A DNA stretch of 64,000 nt from Nostoc sp. PCC 7524 (GCF_000316645.1 NC_019684.1:4562001-4626000), one strand, 5' to 3'. Positions 24,717 through 35,034 are shown, numbered from the stretch's first letter. Notes: generated from the sequence alone by a model not told the origin. Numbers and translations are program-made.

Positions 24717-25769
24717 TTAAGCGACTTGAAAATTCTCTGCTTCTTCCATCGGCTCATAACCATGAGCTAACTGCTCAATGGCTCTATCAATCAAGTCTAA
24801 ACCTTGCTGAACTGTTTCTATGACGCTTAATTGTCCACGCAATTCCGCCGCACCGACGAAGCCTTTAGCGTACCAAGTCATGTGCTTACGAGCTTGACGT
24901 ACACCGCGATCGCCTTTATATTCCCATAAAGCTTGTAAATGATCTCTAGCGCATTCCAAACGTTGAATTGGGGTTGGTGCTGGTAATATCTCCCCAGTTT
25001 TCAGGAAATGGTCAATTTCTCCTACTAAAAACGGATAGCCTAAAGTACCACGAGAACACATCACACCATCTGCGCCAGTTTGCTCTAAGCATTTCACAGC
25101 CGCTTCCACTGAGAATATATCCCCATTGCCAATCACTGGAATGGAAAGTATTTCTTTAACACGGGCTATCCATTCCCAACGCGCATTGCCATTATATCCT
25201 TGTGCGCGGGTACGTCCATGTACAGTAATCATTTGCGCCCCGGCATCTTCCATGCGTTTGGCAAAGTCGAGAATGATGATTTCTTTGTCATTCCAGCCAA
25301 TCCGGGTTTTAACTGTTACTGGTACATCAACAGCTTTCACAACTTCCCGAACAATCGCCTCTGCGACTTCCGGCTGTCTTAATAGGGAAGAACCACCGCC
25401 ATTTTTAGTAATTTTATTTACTGGACACCCCATATTAATATCAACTGTATCCGCACCTTCTGCCACTGCTTTCACGGCTGCTTCGGCGAGGAAATCGGGG
25501 CGACAGTCAAATAACTGAATGCTGATTGGGCGTTCGTTGGGGTCTACCTCCATAATTTTAGGTAGTTGCTTGACGTAGTGCAACCCCGTCGCGTTTACCA
25601 TTTCGGTGTACATCATCGAATCTGGAGCATAGCGACGCACTAGGCGACGAAACACCATGTCAGTCACTCCAGATAAGGGTGATTGTAGGACTCGACTTTT
25701 AACTGCAAATGAGCCAATTTTCAGGGGTTGAGAGAGTCTAGCTTTCAGGCTAGGAGACAGAGTAAGCAT
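24717..25769 (-). CDS. tRNA-dihydrouridine synthase (Dus family)
   Basis: 350 residues, a TIM barrel with a C-terminal helical domain. It reduces uridine in tRNA D-loops with FMN and NADPH. The signature NMGCPVNKITKNGGGSSLLR (about 110-129) holds the catalytic cysteine, and FMN-contacting VKTRIGW, TVHGRTRAQGY and GNGDIFS follow, then GVMCSRGTLGYPFL. The pattern is nearest to DusB/nifR3-type enzymes. It begins with KIGSFAVKSRVLQSPLSGVTD, the normal N-terminus. Confidence 0.9.
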   Translation of the reverse strand: MLTLSPSLKARLSQPLKIGSFAVKSRVLQSPLSGVTDMVFRRLVRRYAPDSMMYTEMVNATGLHYVKQLPKIMEVDPNERPISIQLFDCRPDFLAEAAVKAVAEGADTVDINMGCPVNKITKNGGGSSLLRQPEVAEAIVREVVKAVDVPVTVKTRIGWNDKEIIILDFAKRMEDAGAQMITVHGRTRAQGYNGNARWEWIARVKEILSIPVIGNGDIFSVEAAVKCLEQTGADGVMCSRGTLGYPFLVGEIDHFLKTGEILPAPTPIQRLECARDHLQALWEYKGDRGVRQARKHMTWYAKGFVGAAELRGQLSVIETVQQGLDLIDRAIEQLAHGYEPMEEAENFQVA

Positions 25770-25801
25770 ACGAACAATGCAAAATATAAAATTAATGATA
25801 G

Positions 25802-26287
25802 CTATTTATTAAATTTAGGTGTAAACGCAGCGATCGCCAAATATAATTTCCTTGCCATCAAAGCTAGCCCTGGTATTGGTACAATTCCCACTTGTTGCAT
25901 TAAACTCAGTACGTCACTCTGTCCCCAATGTTCTACGAGTTTACCATCAACGAGGCGATCAATATGAAAAAAGGGTATGGTGATTTGTTTACCAGTAGGA
26001 GGAATACCTTGTAATTCTCCGCCATGAGTACCACGAAAAATTCCGCGTGTGACAACTTTATCGTCGGTAGAAATTACATCTTCAAATGTGTGACAACCAT
26101 CAGGAAAAGCAGAACGAAATACCATCAGTACAGACTGGATAAAAGCTTCACCATTGATCGGGGTGGCTGTGCCAGGTACATGAGCTATAAAATTTGGGGC
26201 AAGAAATTCCTGTACTTGTAACAAATTACCCTCATCAAAGGATTTGTACATTTGCAGGACAATAGATTTGTTTTGTTCTGATAACAT
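25802..26287 (-). CDS. SnoaL-like ester cyclase/NTF2-fold protein
   Basis: 161 residues with the SnoaL polyketide-cyclase-like signature: YKSFDEGNLLQVQEFLAPNFIAHVPG, VLMVFRSAFPDGCHTFEDVISTDDKVVTRGIFRGTHGGELQGIPPTGK and DGKLVEHWGQSD. Family members outside polyketide clusters have no defined substrate. It follows the dus gene closely on the opposite side of a 32-base gap, same strand, with a truncated Rpn gene upstream. Confidence 0.82.
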   Translation of the reverse strand: MLSEQNKSIVLQMYKSFDEGNLLQVQEFLAPNFIAHVPGTATPINGEAFIQSVLMVFRSAFPDGCHTFEDVISTDDKVVTRGIFRGTHGGELQGIPPTGKQITIPFFHIDRLVDGKLVEHWGQSDVLSLMQQVGIVPIPGLALMARKLYLAIAAFTPKFNK

Positions 26288-26296
26288 TACCCGAAT

Positions 26297-26719
26297 TTAC
26301 TCTTCTTGATTTAATGATTGTTTTTGTAATTCTTGCTGCACTTCCTCAACTGTCAAACTTAACTCATGTGCTGTTTCTTCTAAACTTAATCCCAATTTTC
26401 GCAACACAGGAATTAATCTCAACTTTTCTTGACGCGCACCTTCTTGTCTACCTTCTTGTTTTGCTTCTTGATAAATTTTTGTCTGCTTCAAATCACTTAA
26501 ACTAAACATCCTCTCGATTTCCTCTCGACTCATATTTGGGAATTTATAAACCAAAATTGTCTCTATCAATTCTAATAACTGTCGTCTTGTAGTTTCAGGA
26601 TTAATTTCTTGTCGGGTTCTATTTATTAATTCTCTAGCAGTAGTAATTGCTGTATCTTTATTTGCTATCACTAATTTTAGGGGCTGTTTTTTCACTACAC
26701 TCCACACCCTACACCCCAC
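26297..26719 (-). pseudogene. C-terminal remnant of an Rpn/DUF2887-type nuclease gene
   Basis: The 140-residue frame matches only the C-terminal part of cyanobacterial Rpn/DUF2887 proteins: QLLELIETILVYKFPNMSREEIERMF, SDLKQTKIYQEAKQEGRQEGARQEK and the tail LGLSLEETAHELSLTVEEVQQEL. The PD-(D/E)xK nuclease domain, which should precede it by 150 or more residues, is missing. The break coincides with a CCACACCCTACACCCCACAC heptamer repeat at about 26699-26728, and the first dozen codons read through it. The start codon used is therefore probably fortuitous. Confidence 0.7.
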
Positions 26720-26824
26720 ACCCGCCCCGAAGGGGCTTGGTAAAAGATGCTGTCAGTTTTCACGCTGGCGGATGGTTGAGATTTGCCCCATTGTGATTTT
26801 ACCGTGTGATGGATGTTGGTTAAT

Positions 26825-27820
26825 TTAATCCCAAAGTTTGCCTAATGCTGTTAGTAGGTCGCGGTATTCGATACGAATTATCCAATCTTCTGGCCAGGCT
26901 GCCATCCCTAAATAAGCTCCAGCAAAAGCACCAGTTAAACAAGCAATTGAGTCGGAATCGCCTGCTGTGACTGCTGCACGACGCAGTGCTGCTAATGGTT
27001 GTTCTGGAAACAGCAGAAAGCATAAAAGTCCTGTAGCTAAGGCTTCTTCGGCTATCCAACCCTCACCTGTGGCTAAACAGGGGTCGGCATTGTAGTTGGG
27101 GTTGGCTAATGCCGTGTGCAGTCGGTCAAGTAGAGCTAAACATTCATCCCAACCACGACTAATAAATGCTTCTGGTGTATTAATATCGGGTTGTTGCCAC
27201 AGATTACCTAACCAATCAGCATGATAGACTGAGCGTTGACTTAAAGCATAGTCATAAAGTTGATTGGGTAAGTCTTGAGGTTCGCATCCTTGAACAAGAT
27301 ATGCGATCGCAGTTGCAGTTAAATCTGAAGCTGCCAAGGCTGTAGGATGACCGTGAGTCAGTGCAGCTTGAAATTGAGCGATCGCAGCACGCTGTTTGGC
27401 ATCCAATTGTAATAATCCTACAGGTGCAACCCGCATATTTGCACCACAACCCTTAGAGTTTTTTCTAGTTGCTTTTTGCCAAGGTATGCCTGTTTCTAAA
27501 TCTTCACAAGCTTGCAAGCAAGTTATTCCAGGGGCGCGATTATTGTCTGGACTGTGCAACCACTCAACAAAATTACGTCTCAAAGCAGGTTCTAAGCTAA
27601 CTACATCAAAAGTAGATGCACAAGCCTCAACCAATGCCTGTCCTACTGCTAGCGTCATCTGCGTGTCATCAGTCACTCGTGCTGGGTTGCCAACGATTTC
27701 CTGTGGGCCATGAGGCGGAAAACGACGGCAAATTTCTTCAAGTTGCATAAATTCTGTAGCAGCACCCAAGGCATCACCAAAAGCTAGACCAAATAAACAT
27801 CCAGAGGCACGACGCGTCAT
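26825..27820 (-). CDS. ADP-ribosylglycohydrolase family protein
   Basis: 331 residues with the all-helical DraG/ARH fold. The N-terminal GCLFGLAFGDALGAATEF carries the first metal site, VTDDTQMTLAVGQAL supplies the TDDT/S metal ligands, KGCGANMRVAPVGLL is the substrate loop, and AGDSDSIACLTGAFAGAYLG supplies the C-terminal DSD metal ligands. These enzymes remove ADP-ribose from proteins or small molecules using a binuclear metal centre. No ADP-ribosyltransferase is next to it, so the substrate is open. Confidence 0.88.
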   Translation of the reverse strand: MTRRASGCLFGLAFGDALGAATEFMQLEEICRRFPPHGPQEIVGNPARVTDDTQMTLAVGQALVEACASTFDVVSLEPALRRNFVEWLHSPDNNRAPGITCLQACEDLETGIPWQKATRKNSKGCGANMRVAPVGLLQLDAKQRAAIAQFQAALTHGHPTALAASDLTATAIAYLVQGCEPQDLPNQLYDYALSQRSVYHADWLGNLWQQPDINTPEAFISRGWDECLALLDRLHTALANPNYNADPCLATGEGWIAEEALATGLLCFLLFPEQPLAALRRAAVTAGDSDSIACLTGAFAGAYLGMAAWPEDWIIRIEYRDLLTALGKLWD

Positions 27821-28321
27821 AAATTCAAAGTGCAGAATTCAACATGAAAGACATTGAGAGTGAATTAATTTTGCCAAAAAATATCATTTTGAGATATTAA
27901 CAGTGATTAAACAGAATTAATCGAGCGATCGCCTGATTTATTACCCGTTGATTCTCACTCACACTGGGGTTATTTACTCCTCAAGACGGCAAACACCACT
28001 TTAGCGTTACGGTTCACCCTAATTACTCAATGTATTAATTCTCATAAATTAGACAAAGTGAAAGCAGTTTAATCAATGAACCAACTAGCAACACCTTTTA
28101 AAATTAACCGTCCCATCCATTGTTCGGGAAACCACCCTTCATGGACTGGCTACACAAGATCAGTATATATATCAGCGTAACTTGGAGTTTCACCTCCAGG
28201 ATAACCAAAACAAAGGTGATCGATGCTGAACTAACTGCTTTCTCTTAAATAGTTTGTTCAAAGATTAAGTCCTGTATATTCCCGTTCATTCATTTGTAGT
28301 TATACGGAGCCAGCACCGAAA
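27821..28321. other. Divergent upstream region of dnaK
   Basis: About 500 bases between two divergent genes. I looked for the CIRCE operator (TTAGCACTC-N9-GAGTGCTAA) and did not see it. A CGGAG site at about 28305 precedes the dnaK start. No other structure can be supported. Confidence 0.4.
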
Positions 28322-30214
28322 ATGGCAAAAGTAGTTGGAATTGACTTAGGTACAACTAACTCCTGCGTAGCAGTAATGGAAGGTGGTAAACCCACGGTTA
28401 TTGCTAACGCAGAAGGTTTCCGCACCACCCCCTCAGTCGTAGCATTTGCGAAAAATGGCGATACTTTGGTAGGACAAATTGCCAAGCGCCAAGCGGTGAT
28501 GAATCCAGAAAACACTTTCTACTCTGTAAAACGTTTTATTGGTCGTCGCTTTGATGAAGTTACCAACGAAGCTACAGAGGTTTCTTACAAAGTTCTCAGC
28601 AGTGGCGGTAACGTCAAGCTAGACTCCTCTGGTAAACAATTTGCACCAGAAGAAATTTCTGCTAAGGTTCTCCGCAAATTAGTTGAAGACGCTAGCAAGT
28701 ATCTGGGCGAAACCGTCACCCAAGCAGTAATCACTGTTCCCGCCTACTTTAACGACTCCCAACGCCAAGCCACCAAGGACGCTGGTAAAATTGCCGGAAT
28801 TGAAGTGCTGCGGATTATTAACGAACCTACCGCCGCTTCTCTGGCTTACGGTTTTGATAAGAAGAGCAACGAAACCATCCTGGTATTTGACTTGGGTGGT
28901 GGTACATTCGACGTATCTGTACTAGAAGTAGGCGACGGCGTATTTGAAGTATTGGCTACTTCTGGTGATACCCACCTTGGTGGTGACGACTTCGATAAAA
29001 AAATTGTTGATTTCTTAGCCGAACAGTTTAAAAAAGACGAAGGTATTGACCTCCGCAAAGATAAACAAGCACTGCAACGTTTAACAGAAGCCGCAGAAAA
29101 AGCCAAGATTGAGCTGTCTAGCGTTACCCAAGCGGAAATTAACCTGCCATTTATCACCGCTACCCAGGATGGCCCTAAACACCTGGATATGACGCTGACT
29201 CGTGCGAAGTTTGAAGAACTCTGCTCAGACTTAATTGACCGTTGCCGCGTGCCTGTAGAACAGGCGTTGCGCGATGCGAAGTTAAGCAAAAATGATATTG
29301 ATGAAGTTGTGCTGGTGGGTGGTTCTACCCGTATCCCCGCAGTCCAACAAGTTGTGAAAAGTTTGTTGGGTAAAGACCCCAACCAAAGCGTAAACCCTGA
29401 TGAAGTGGTAGCTGTTGGTGCAGCTATTCAAGCAGGTGTGTTGGCTGGTGATGTTACAGGTATCTTGTTGTTAGACGTAACACCATTATCCTTAGGTGTG
29501 GAAACCTTGGGTGGTGTGATGACCAAGATTATCCCCCGCAACACTACAATTCCCACCAAAAAATCAGAGGTCTTCTCCACCGCCGTAGATGGTCAAACCA
29601 ACGTAGAAATTCACATCCTCCAAGGTGAGAGGGAATTTGCCAACGATAACAAGAGTTTAGGAACGTTTCGCCTCGATGGTATTCCTCCTGCACCCCGTGG
29701 CGTACCTCAAATTGAAGTAACTTTCGATATTGATGCTAACGGTATCCTCAACGTTACCGCTAAGGACAAAGGTACTGGTAAGGAACAATCTATTAGTATT
29801 ACTGGTGCTTCTACCTTAGATAAGACCGACGTTGACCGGATGGTGCGTGAAGCTGAACAAAACGCTTCTGCTGACAAAGAACGTCGTGAAAAAATTGAAC
29901 GCAAGAACCAAGCTGATTCTTTGGCATACCAAGCCGAGAAGCAGCTGCAAGAACTAGGTGATAAAGTTCCGGCTGCTGATAAAGAAAAGGTTGAGGGTTT
30001 GGTGAAAGAACTGCGGGAAGCTGTGGCTAAGGAAGATGACGAACAAATCAAGAAGTTGACTCCAGAACTACAGCAAGCACTGTTTGCAGTTGGTAGCAAT
30101 ATCTATCAACAAGCTGGTGGTGCTGCTCCTGGTGCTGCTCCTGGTGATGGCGGTGCTGCTCCCTCCGATGGCGGTGATGATGTAATTGATGCTGACTTTA
30201 CTGAAAGTAAGTAG
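28322..30214 (+). CDS. dnaK: Molecular chaperone DnaK (Hsp70)
   Basis: 630 residues. The nucleotide-binding domain shows [21 protein letters not shown], the [15 protein letters not shown] region, [18 protein letters not shown] and [14 protein letters not shown]. The substrate-binding domain starts [19 protein letters not shown]. The tail is a glycine/alanine/proline-rich linker ending in [12 protein letters not shown], the EEVD-like motif of bacterial DnaK. The length and tail suggest a DnaK2-like, housekeeping heat-shock copy. No dnaJ or grpE is adjacent. Confidence 0.97.
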   Translation: MAKVVGIDLGTTNSCVAVMEGGKPTVIANAEGFRTTPSVVAFAKNGDTLVGQIAKRQAVMNPENTFYSVKRFIGRRFDEVTNEATEVSYKVLSSGGNVKLDSSGKQFAPEEISAKVLRKLVEDASKYLGETVTQAVITVPAYFNDSQRQATKDAGKIAGIEVLRIINEPTAASLAYGFDKKSNETILVFDLGGGTFDVSVLEVGDGVFEVLATSGDTHLGGDDFDKKIVDFLAEQFKKDEGIDLRKDKQALQRLTEAAEKAKIELSSVTQAEINLPFITATQDGPKHLDMTLTRAKFEELCSDLIDRCRVPVEQALRDAKLSKNDIDEVVLVGGSTRIPAVQQVVKSLLGKDPNQSVNPDEVVAVGAAIQAGVLAGDVTGILLLDVTPLSLGVETLGGVMTKIIPRNTTIPTKKSEVFSTAVDGQTNVEIHILQGEREFANDNKSLGTFRLDGIPPAPRGVPQIEVTFDIDANGILNVTAKDKGTGKEQSISITGASTLDKTDVDRMVREAEQNASADKERREKIERKNQADSLAYQAEKQLQELGDKVPAADKEKVEGLVKELREAVAKEDDEQIKKLTPELQQALFAVGSNIYQQAGGAAPGAAPGDGGAAPSDGGDDVIDADFTESK

Positions 30215-30254
30215 GGAATAGGGCGTTGATACCTCCTCATGAGGCAATCTGATC

Positions 30255-30289
30255 AAAAACCTGAGCCGCTTTTACTGGCTCAGGTTTTT
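30255..30289 (+). terminator. Rho-independent terminator after dnaK
   Basis: Stem AAAAACCTGAGCC (30255-30267) with GGCTCAGGTTTTT (30277-30289) around a 9-base loop, ending in a T-run. It lies 40 bases after the dnaK stop and works in either direction. Confidence 0.92.
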
Positions 30290-30474
30290 CAGTAATTAAT
30301 TTCAGGGGTAAACTCCTGATTATCAGTTGAAAGAGGCGATATTTTTCACAATTTATGTGGCAACCAATGGCTTTTACTCGTAAAATCGAAGGCAAGGTAA
30401 AGTTCAGTAGAACAACAGCCTTATATTAGGTTTACTTGAAAAATCAGGGTTGAAAAGCTATCACTAAATCTCCA

Positions 30475-31335
30475 ATGGTAGATCGGATAAACGATATCGC
30501 TTGGCAAGCTCACCAAGGGAGTGTTGCTGCGATTATTCAAGTATTAAACGAAAAGCTAACTCAGTCTGGTGTCAGAATCAGGGCTGTGTTTGCCGATGGT
30601 GTCTTACAACTGTTGTGTGAAGCGGCTAAGGTAGAACAACTTGAGCAATCCAGCCTAGTAGAACAAATCCAGCAAGTTCTGGAGTCAATTGCACCGCGTA
30701 ATATTCGTCGAGTCAATATTAATAGTCGTATCGTTCGGGAACAGCAATTGCTGTGGTTAACAGAGATTGAACGCGATCGCGAAAATCAATTACTGTGGTC
30801 ACAGGAAATTACACTGCCTCAACCAAATATTGTCAAGCAAATAATTACAGATTTGCAAGCATCTCAAGCTGAAGGACAACTCAATTTACCTGAGTTTTCG
30901 TCACTGACTAACAAAGATAAACTCAAAAAAACACCCAAACTGAGATGGCAGTCAGCATTAGGTTTATGCTTGTTGCTAACGCTGGGTTGGATTGTTTATA
31001 CGCAGTTTGGCGCACAATTGAAAAATGCGGTGCAACTAGAAAATACCGATTCTTCGGCTACAGCTAATACTAACCAGACACAACCAGCAGCTGATCAATC
31101 TGATGATCCATTTGCGGCAGCCGTGCGAATCGCTAACCAAGCCTCTGCTGCTGGAAAAACAGCTACAAGCTCAACTCAATGGTTAGAACTAGCTGCCATG
31201 TGGCAAAGAGCTTCTGATTTAATGGCAGCAGTACCACCAGAACATAGCCGCTATCAAGAAGCTACAATCCGCACTCAACTATATAAAAAATATAGTGAGA
31301 CAGCGCAGAAAGAAGCAGCTAAAAGTAAGTTGTAA
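30475..31335 (+). CDS. Membrane-anchored protein of unknown function (cyanobacterial)
   Basis: 286 residues. The first 100 residues form an alpha/beta domain (SVAAIIQVLNEKLTQSGVRIRAVFADGVLQLLCEA) of the kind seen in cyanobacterial proteins of unknown function. One membrane helix follows (about 161-179, ALGLCLLLTLGWIVYTQFG). The C-terminal part ends in a helical motif LELAAMWQRASDLMAAVPPEHSRYQEA. A related motif occurs three times in the protein at 56420-57916 in this window. The N-terminal part is cytosolic if the helix is a single span, and the C-terminal domain is then outside. The function is unknown. Confidence 0.6.
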   Translation: MVDRINDIAWQAHQGSVAAIIQVLNEKLTQSGVRIRAVFADGVLQLLCEAAKVEQLEQSSLVEQIQQVLESIAPRNIRRVNINSRIVREQQLLWLTEIERDRENQLLWSQEITLPQPNIVKQIITDLQASQAEGQLNLPEFSSLTNKDKLKKTPKLRWQSALGLCLLLTLGWIVYTQFGAQLKNAVQLENTDSSATANTNQTQPAADQSDDPFAAAVRIANQASAAGKTATSSTQWLELAAMWQRASDLMAAVPPEHSRYQEATIRTQLYKKYSETAQKEAAKSKL

Positions 31336-31436
31336 GATATTCCAACTGCATTACTTTTATCAGTAATGAAAATGTATTCTCTGGCTGAGTTTTTTCTTTC
31401 TTATTATTGCAGCCCAATACTCAGTAGCTGTTGCTC

Positions 31437-32405
31437 TCATAGACCGTATAGCCAACGAGAAATAGACGCAACTTGATGCTCCTCGTTCAAGTTGGCAGCA
31501 TTACTAAGAGTCCCATTCTCTAGTTGACTCCAGATTTCACCAGCCATTCTTTTTGCGATCGCTGATCCTACGAAGAAAGTCAAAGGCGAATACCCAACTC
31601 TGGAAAATGCTTCACGTATGCGATTGAGTGCAGCCTGTGCGGTTTTCCAATGCTCATCTGCGCCTGCGGGATCGATTCCGCCTTTGAGTTCACCTAGTGC
31701 GATCGCATATGGTGCAACTACAGATGGATCAATTGCGCTGGATTGATTGGCTACCAACTCCTTCGGAGCAAGATTAAATAAACACAAATCCACATTACTT
31801 TTAACCAAAGGAACAGTTAGGTTGTAGATTAGTGTACGATTACCAAACTCACTCTCCCAAGTGATTCCACGTAAGGACAACTCAATATCTGTGTCATCAT
31901 TTGTCATCGCTATCCATTTTTTCGTTTTTGAATGTTGCCATTGATATTTCTGACCAGCAATTGTCAAAGTCGAAAGGATAGCACGAGTTAGTTTTCTTTG
32001 TGCTAAAGCTCCTCCAATGTTACGCATTGAGCCACCCAGGGTATCACCACGAGTCAGCAAAAATCTAAAGACTAATTCTTCCACAAAATTTGTGCCTGCT
32101 GGCTCAAGAAAATTTCTGATGAGACCATTGATAGCTTCAATTTTATCCTCCGCCATCAAATGAGCCAGAGATTTTTCAGACAGTCCCGCCGCAGTTAATA
32201 ATCCCATCTCAATCCCTTTCACGTTTAACAAATCAGCAGGTTTTTCGGCTTGACTAGCAGCCTCTTGAAGTATTCTGGCTTCTGCAACGTAAGGTGTAGC
32301 CCGTCGATTCTTTTCCAGGGCGAGTGCGATAAAACCCGCACGAGTCGCTTCATAAGTGGTTACAAGATCATCACTAGATTGAAGATGGTGACGGTGAGAA
32401 CTCAT
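31437..32405 (-). CDS. Type II restriction endonuclease, AvaI/BsoBI family
   Basis: 322 residues. The protein follows BsoBI, as I recall its sequence, over most of its length: [55 protein letters not shown], and the catalytic core ending [20 protein letters not shown]. The PD-(D/E)xK residues are Asp in SNVDLCLF (about 205) and Glu-x-Lys in GELKGG (about 236-238). BsoBI and AvaI cut CYCGRG. The methylase gene starts nine bases upstream on the same strand, forming one transcription unit. Confidence 0.92.
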   Translation of the reverse strand: MSSHRHHLQSSDDLVTTYEATRAGFIALALEKNRRATPYVAEARILQEAASQAEKPADLLNVKGIEMGLLTAAGLSEKSLAHLMAEDKIEAINGLIRNFLEPAGTNFVEELVFRFLLTRGDTLGGSMRNIGGALAQRKLTRAILSTLTIAGQKYQWQHSKTKKWIAMTNDDTDIELSLRGITWESEFGNRTLIYNLTVPLVKSNVDLCLFNLAPKELVANQSSAIDPSVVAPYAIALGELKGGIDPAGADEHWKTAQAALNRIREAFSRVGYSPLTFFVGSAIAKRMAGEIWSQLENGTLSNAANLNEEHQVASISRWLYGL

Positions 32406-32414
32406 AGATTCAAG

Positions 32415-33848
32415 TTATTGTTTTTTCCATACATAAACACATTTCCTCAAAGGCTCGCGTCCATGATTTCCCATTTGTTGACTACTATTGCCTTTATCAC
32501 TTGGTAAAACGAGAATACTTTCAACTACAAAGCCTAACTTTTCAGCAAAGTCCGAGAGAATCATGTCTACTGAAATGCTTGCACCTGCATAACGCACATT
32601 GTCATTCACCATCAACAAAAATGCTCCAGGTTTAAGGACACGAAAGCATTCTTGAATCACGCAAGCCATTTCATAAAAGTATCCCCTCACCATTCTTGGG
32701 ATACCTTTATTGTTTAATAAACCTTGCACATTTTGGTTGTCTAAATATTTTAAGATGGCTTGCAATAGAGTTTGTGAATCAGCAACTCTTAAAGCTAATT
32801 CCCAATCTTGATTAATAGCTAGTAAATCTTTGGGACGATTTTCAACTGTACAACTCAACATTTCCTGACGCAGATTAATTAATTCTTGTTCAGAAATGCC
32901 TAATAAAGCCAATTCTAAAGCATAGGTGCGAGTATAGTCATATCGATTACAGTAAGGTGGTGATGTAATAATCGCATCGTATACAGCATTGGGCAGACAA
33001 GGCATGATATTAAGACAAGATCCTTTGCGGAGATTGATTTGAACTTGACTTTTTTTGAATGAAAAAAGCTCTAACTGTTGTGTTGAGGGTTCTAAATCAT
33101 TGATAATTTCGCTAATTTTATTAGTAATGGCATGATCAAATTCTAAAATAGTACCTTTATTGAAAGGTTTCTTTCCTTGTCCTCGACCAGAACGGTAATC
33201 CCAACGCAGGTATTGTCCATCTTTGCGGGTATAACTCACGGATTCCAAAACACAGAGTAAAGCAAAATGCAAAACTGATTTAACCCTATGATTTTCATGA
33301 TTACAAGCTTCAAGATATTGCTCAATTGCCGTTTTAGTTGCTTGAGAATAAGCCCCTTTTGTAATTCTTAACTCTGGTAGAGTTACTTCTGTTTCAAATT
33401 GTTTCCATACCTGCAAATCCAACCAAGTTTTCAGCCGTGTGAAATCATCTGGTGTAAATTCTACATCTAAAATTTTTTTGGTATCAATTATTTGTTGACC
33501 AATAGGTAACAATTCAATACCATCAGCATCAATACCAATGTCAATAGTAGCAAACAAAGCAGTTCCACTACCTGCAAAGGGATCTAAAACCTTGCCTTGG
33601 GTAATTCCATATTTTTGGCATAAAAGCTCAACCAGAGAGGCGGAGAAAGCTTCCTTGTACTTGTACCACCGATAAATAGGTCTAGTTTTGTTAGCTTGAA
33701 AACTAACTAAAAGCCGGGTAAGTGAAGGCTGAATTACAAATTTGGTTTGAAAGTGAGATTGTAATTGCTTGTCAAGATGATCAATTTCCCTCAGTGCATT
33801 GCTTTCCACTTCAGAGGTGATGTTTGAGATACTTGACAAACTGACCAC
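32415..33848 (-). CDS. DNA methyltransferase of the AvaI-type system
   Basis: 477 residues with motif [20 protein letters not shown] (about 83-101) placed before motif [19 protein letters not shown] (about 290-306). The order matches amino-methylating enzymes with motif I N-terminal, and TSPPY suggests N4-cytosine or N6-adenine methylation. Given the neighbouring AvaI/BsoBI nuclease, N4-cytosine methylation of CYCGRG is the expected activity. The gap to the nuclease gene is nine bases. No control (C) protein gene is visible. Confidence 0.88.
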   Translation of the reverse strand: MVSLSSISNITSEVESNALREIDHLDKQLQSHFQTKFVIQPSLTRLLVSFQANKTRPIYRWYKYKEAFSASLVELLCQKYGITQGKVLDPFAGSGTALFATIDIGIDADGIELLPIGQQIIDTKKILDVEFTPDDFTRLKTWLDLQVWKQFETEVTLPELRITKGAYSQATKTAIEQYLEACNHENHRVKSVLHFALLCVLESVSYTRKDGQYLRWDYRSGRGQGKKPFNKGTILEFDHAITNKISEIINDLEPSTQQLELFSFKKSQVQINLRKGSCLNIMPCLPNAVYDAIITSPPYCNRYDYTRTYALELALLGISEQELINLRQEMLSCTVENRPKDLLAINQDWELALRVADSQTLLQAILKYLDNQNVQGLLNNKGIPRMVRGYFYEMACVIQECFRVLKPGAFLLMVNDNVRYAGASISVDMILSDFAEKLGFVVESILVLPSDKGNSSQQMGNHGREPLRKCVYVWKKQ

Positions 33849-33998
33849 GGCTACAAATTCCTGGAGAATTAACTGGCCTCAATAGTATATCAGTCCAATA
33901 TGTACATTGGTGTTGGTTTTAGTTGATTGTGGTTTCTCAACTACAAAATGTTTGCAAAAATTTAGCCTTCATACACTATCATAAGAGACGTGATCGCG

Positions 33999-34961
33999 CT
34001 AAATAATCCCCAAAAAACCTACTATTTCAGAACCTATTCTTTCACCATTCGGAAGATGTCCTTTTGGTGCATTTAGATTAAAGCAAAGCTTTTCATATGC
34101 AAGTGGTAGCTCTTTGATTCGCCATCCAACGATTTCACTAAACTTTTCCCAAACATCGTACTGGTAATTTAGGCTACCTCCTAAACTGGAATATATTTCT
34201 TTCTGTACACTAAAACCAAATAAATTTCGACTGTATTCACGCCATAATTTATCAATGATCAATAGATGATTACGCGGAAAATTTGCAATATCTGTTGGAC
34301 GAAAATATCTATAGTAATCTCTACCAACTATTTTTATCATTGCATGAAATGTTATTTCATCTGCTTCCTGCCAACATCCTTCTTGTAGCAAAGTCTGAAG
34401 GATTCGATAATCAAATTTATCGGTAATGAGAGATGCTTCTAGTGAGTCTTTCGACTTTTTTGCCGATTGAAGTTTAAATTTATTTATAATAATAGGTAAT
34501 TCTTTTGATGCTTTATTAATTTGTCCAACTTTCTCTAATTCAAGACTTAATTTTCTTATAAGTTCTTCCTGTTTTTTCATACGCTGTTCATAACTTTGGC
34601 GTTCTTCTCTCTCCATACGAAAAATATCTATTATGTCAAGTATTGGCTTCACTTGCTCTGACTCCCCACGTCCAGTTTTACACCAGTTTGCAAAGTGTTC
34701 ACAGTTATTGAAAACTAAATGATATTCGCGCTCTCCTAATCTACTTTCTGCCAGCCAGATGACAATATCTGGAGAATAGCTATTCTCATAGTGGCGTTTA
34801 TGAATTTCTTTACCTTGACTGAATTCGTGAAGAGCTACTCGAAAAATACCTTCTTCTGTATAGTGAATAACTATTCCATCTCCACAATCTATACCGTGGT
34901 GAGTATATGGAATCACTGTAAAGTATTCGTCATAGCGGTAAATGTGGTCGCCTCTTGCCAT
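33999..34961 (-). CDS. LRAT (NlpC/P60-like) domain fused to a GUN4 domain
   Basis: 320 residues in three parts. Residues 1-100 are an LRAT domain, a permuted papain-like fold: the histidine region YTHHGIDCGDGIVIHY (20-34) and the cysteine in FNNCEHFANWC (84-94, Cys87) give the His-His-Cys arrangement of acyltransferases and thiol peptidases. Residues 110-155 form a charged coiled coil. Residues 182-315 are a GUN4 domain: DYRILQTLLQEGCWQEADEIT, DKLWREYSRNLFGFSVQKEIY and LCFNLNAPKGHLP, the tetrapyrrole-binding module known from the chlorophyll biosynthesis regulator. GUN4 fused to enzymatic domains is seen in cyanobacteria with kinase and caspase-like partners; a fusion to LRAT is unusual. It is transcribed in the same direction as the AvaI pair upstream of it. 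Confidence 0.85.
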   Translation of the reverse strand: MARGDHIYRYDEYFTVIPYTHHGIDCGDGIVIHYTEEGIFRVALHEFSQGKEIHKRHYENSYSPDIVIWLAESRLGEREYHLVFNNCEHFANWCKTGRGESEQVKPILDIIDIFRMEREERQSYEQRMKKQEELIRKLSLELEKVGQINKASKELPIIINKFKLQSAKKSKDSLEASLITDKFDYRILQTLLQEGCWQEADEITFHAMIKIVGRDYYRYFRPTDIANFPRNHLLIIDKLWREYSRNLFGFSVQKEIYSSLGGSLNYQYDVWEKFSEIVGWRIKELPLAYEKLCFNLNAPKGHLPNGERIGSEIVGFLGII

Positions 34962-35034
34962 ATCTAGGTGAATTACTCATTACATTCTCTCTTATGTAAT
35001 AATTCCCACCTTGGCAACAAATTTAACAACACAT

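Noticed and set aside
27821..28321. CIRCE operator upstream of dnaK
   Set aside because: TTAGCACTC-N9-GAGTGCTAA was looked for by eye and not found.
28846..29382. 178-residue reverse-strand frame inside dnaK
   Set aside because: It mirrors the codon pattern of dnaK, is serine-rich without any domain, and lies fully within a certain gene.
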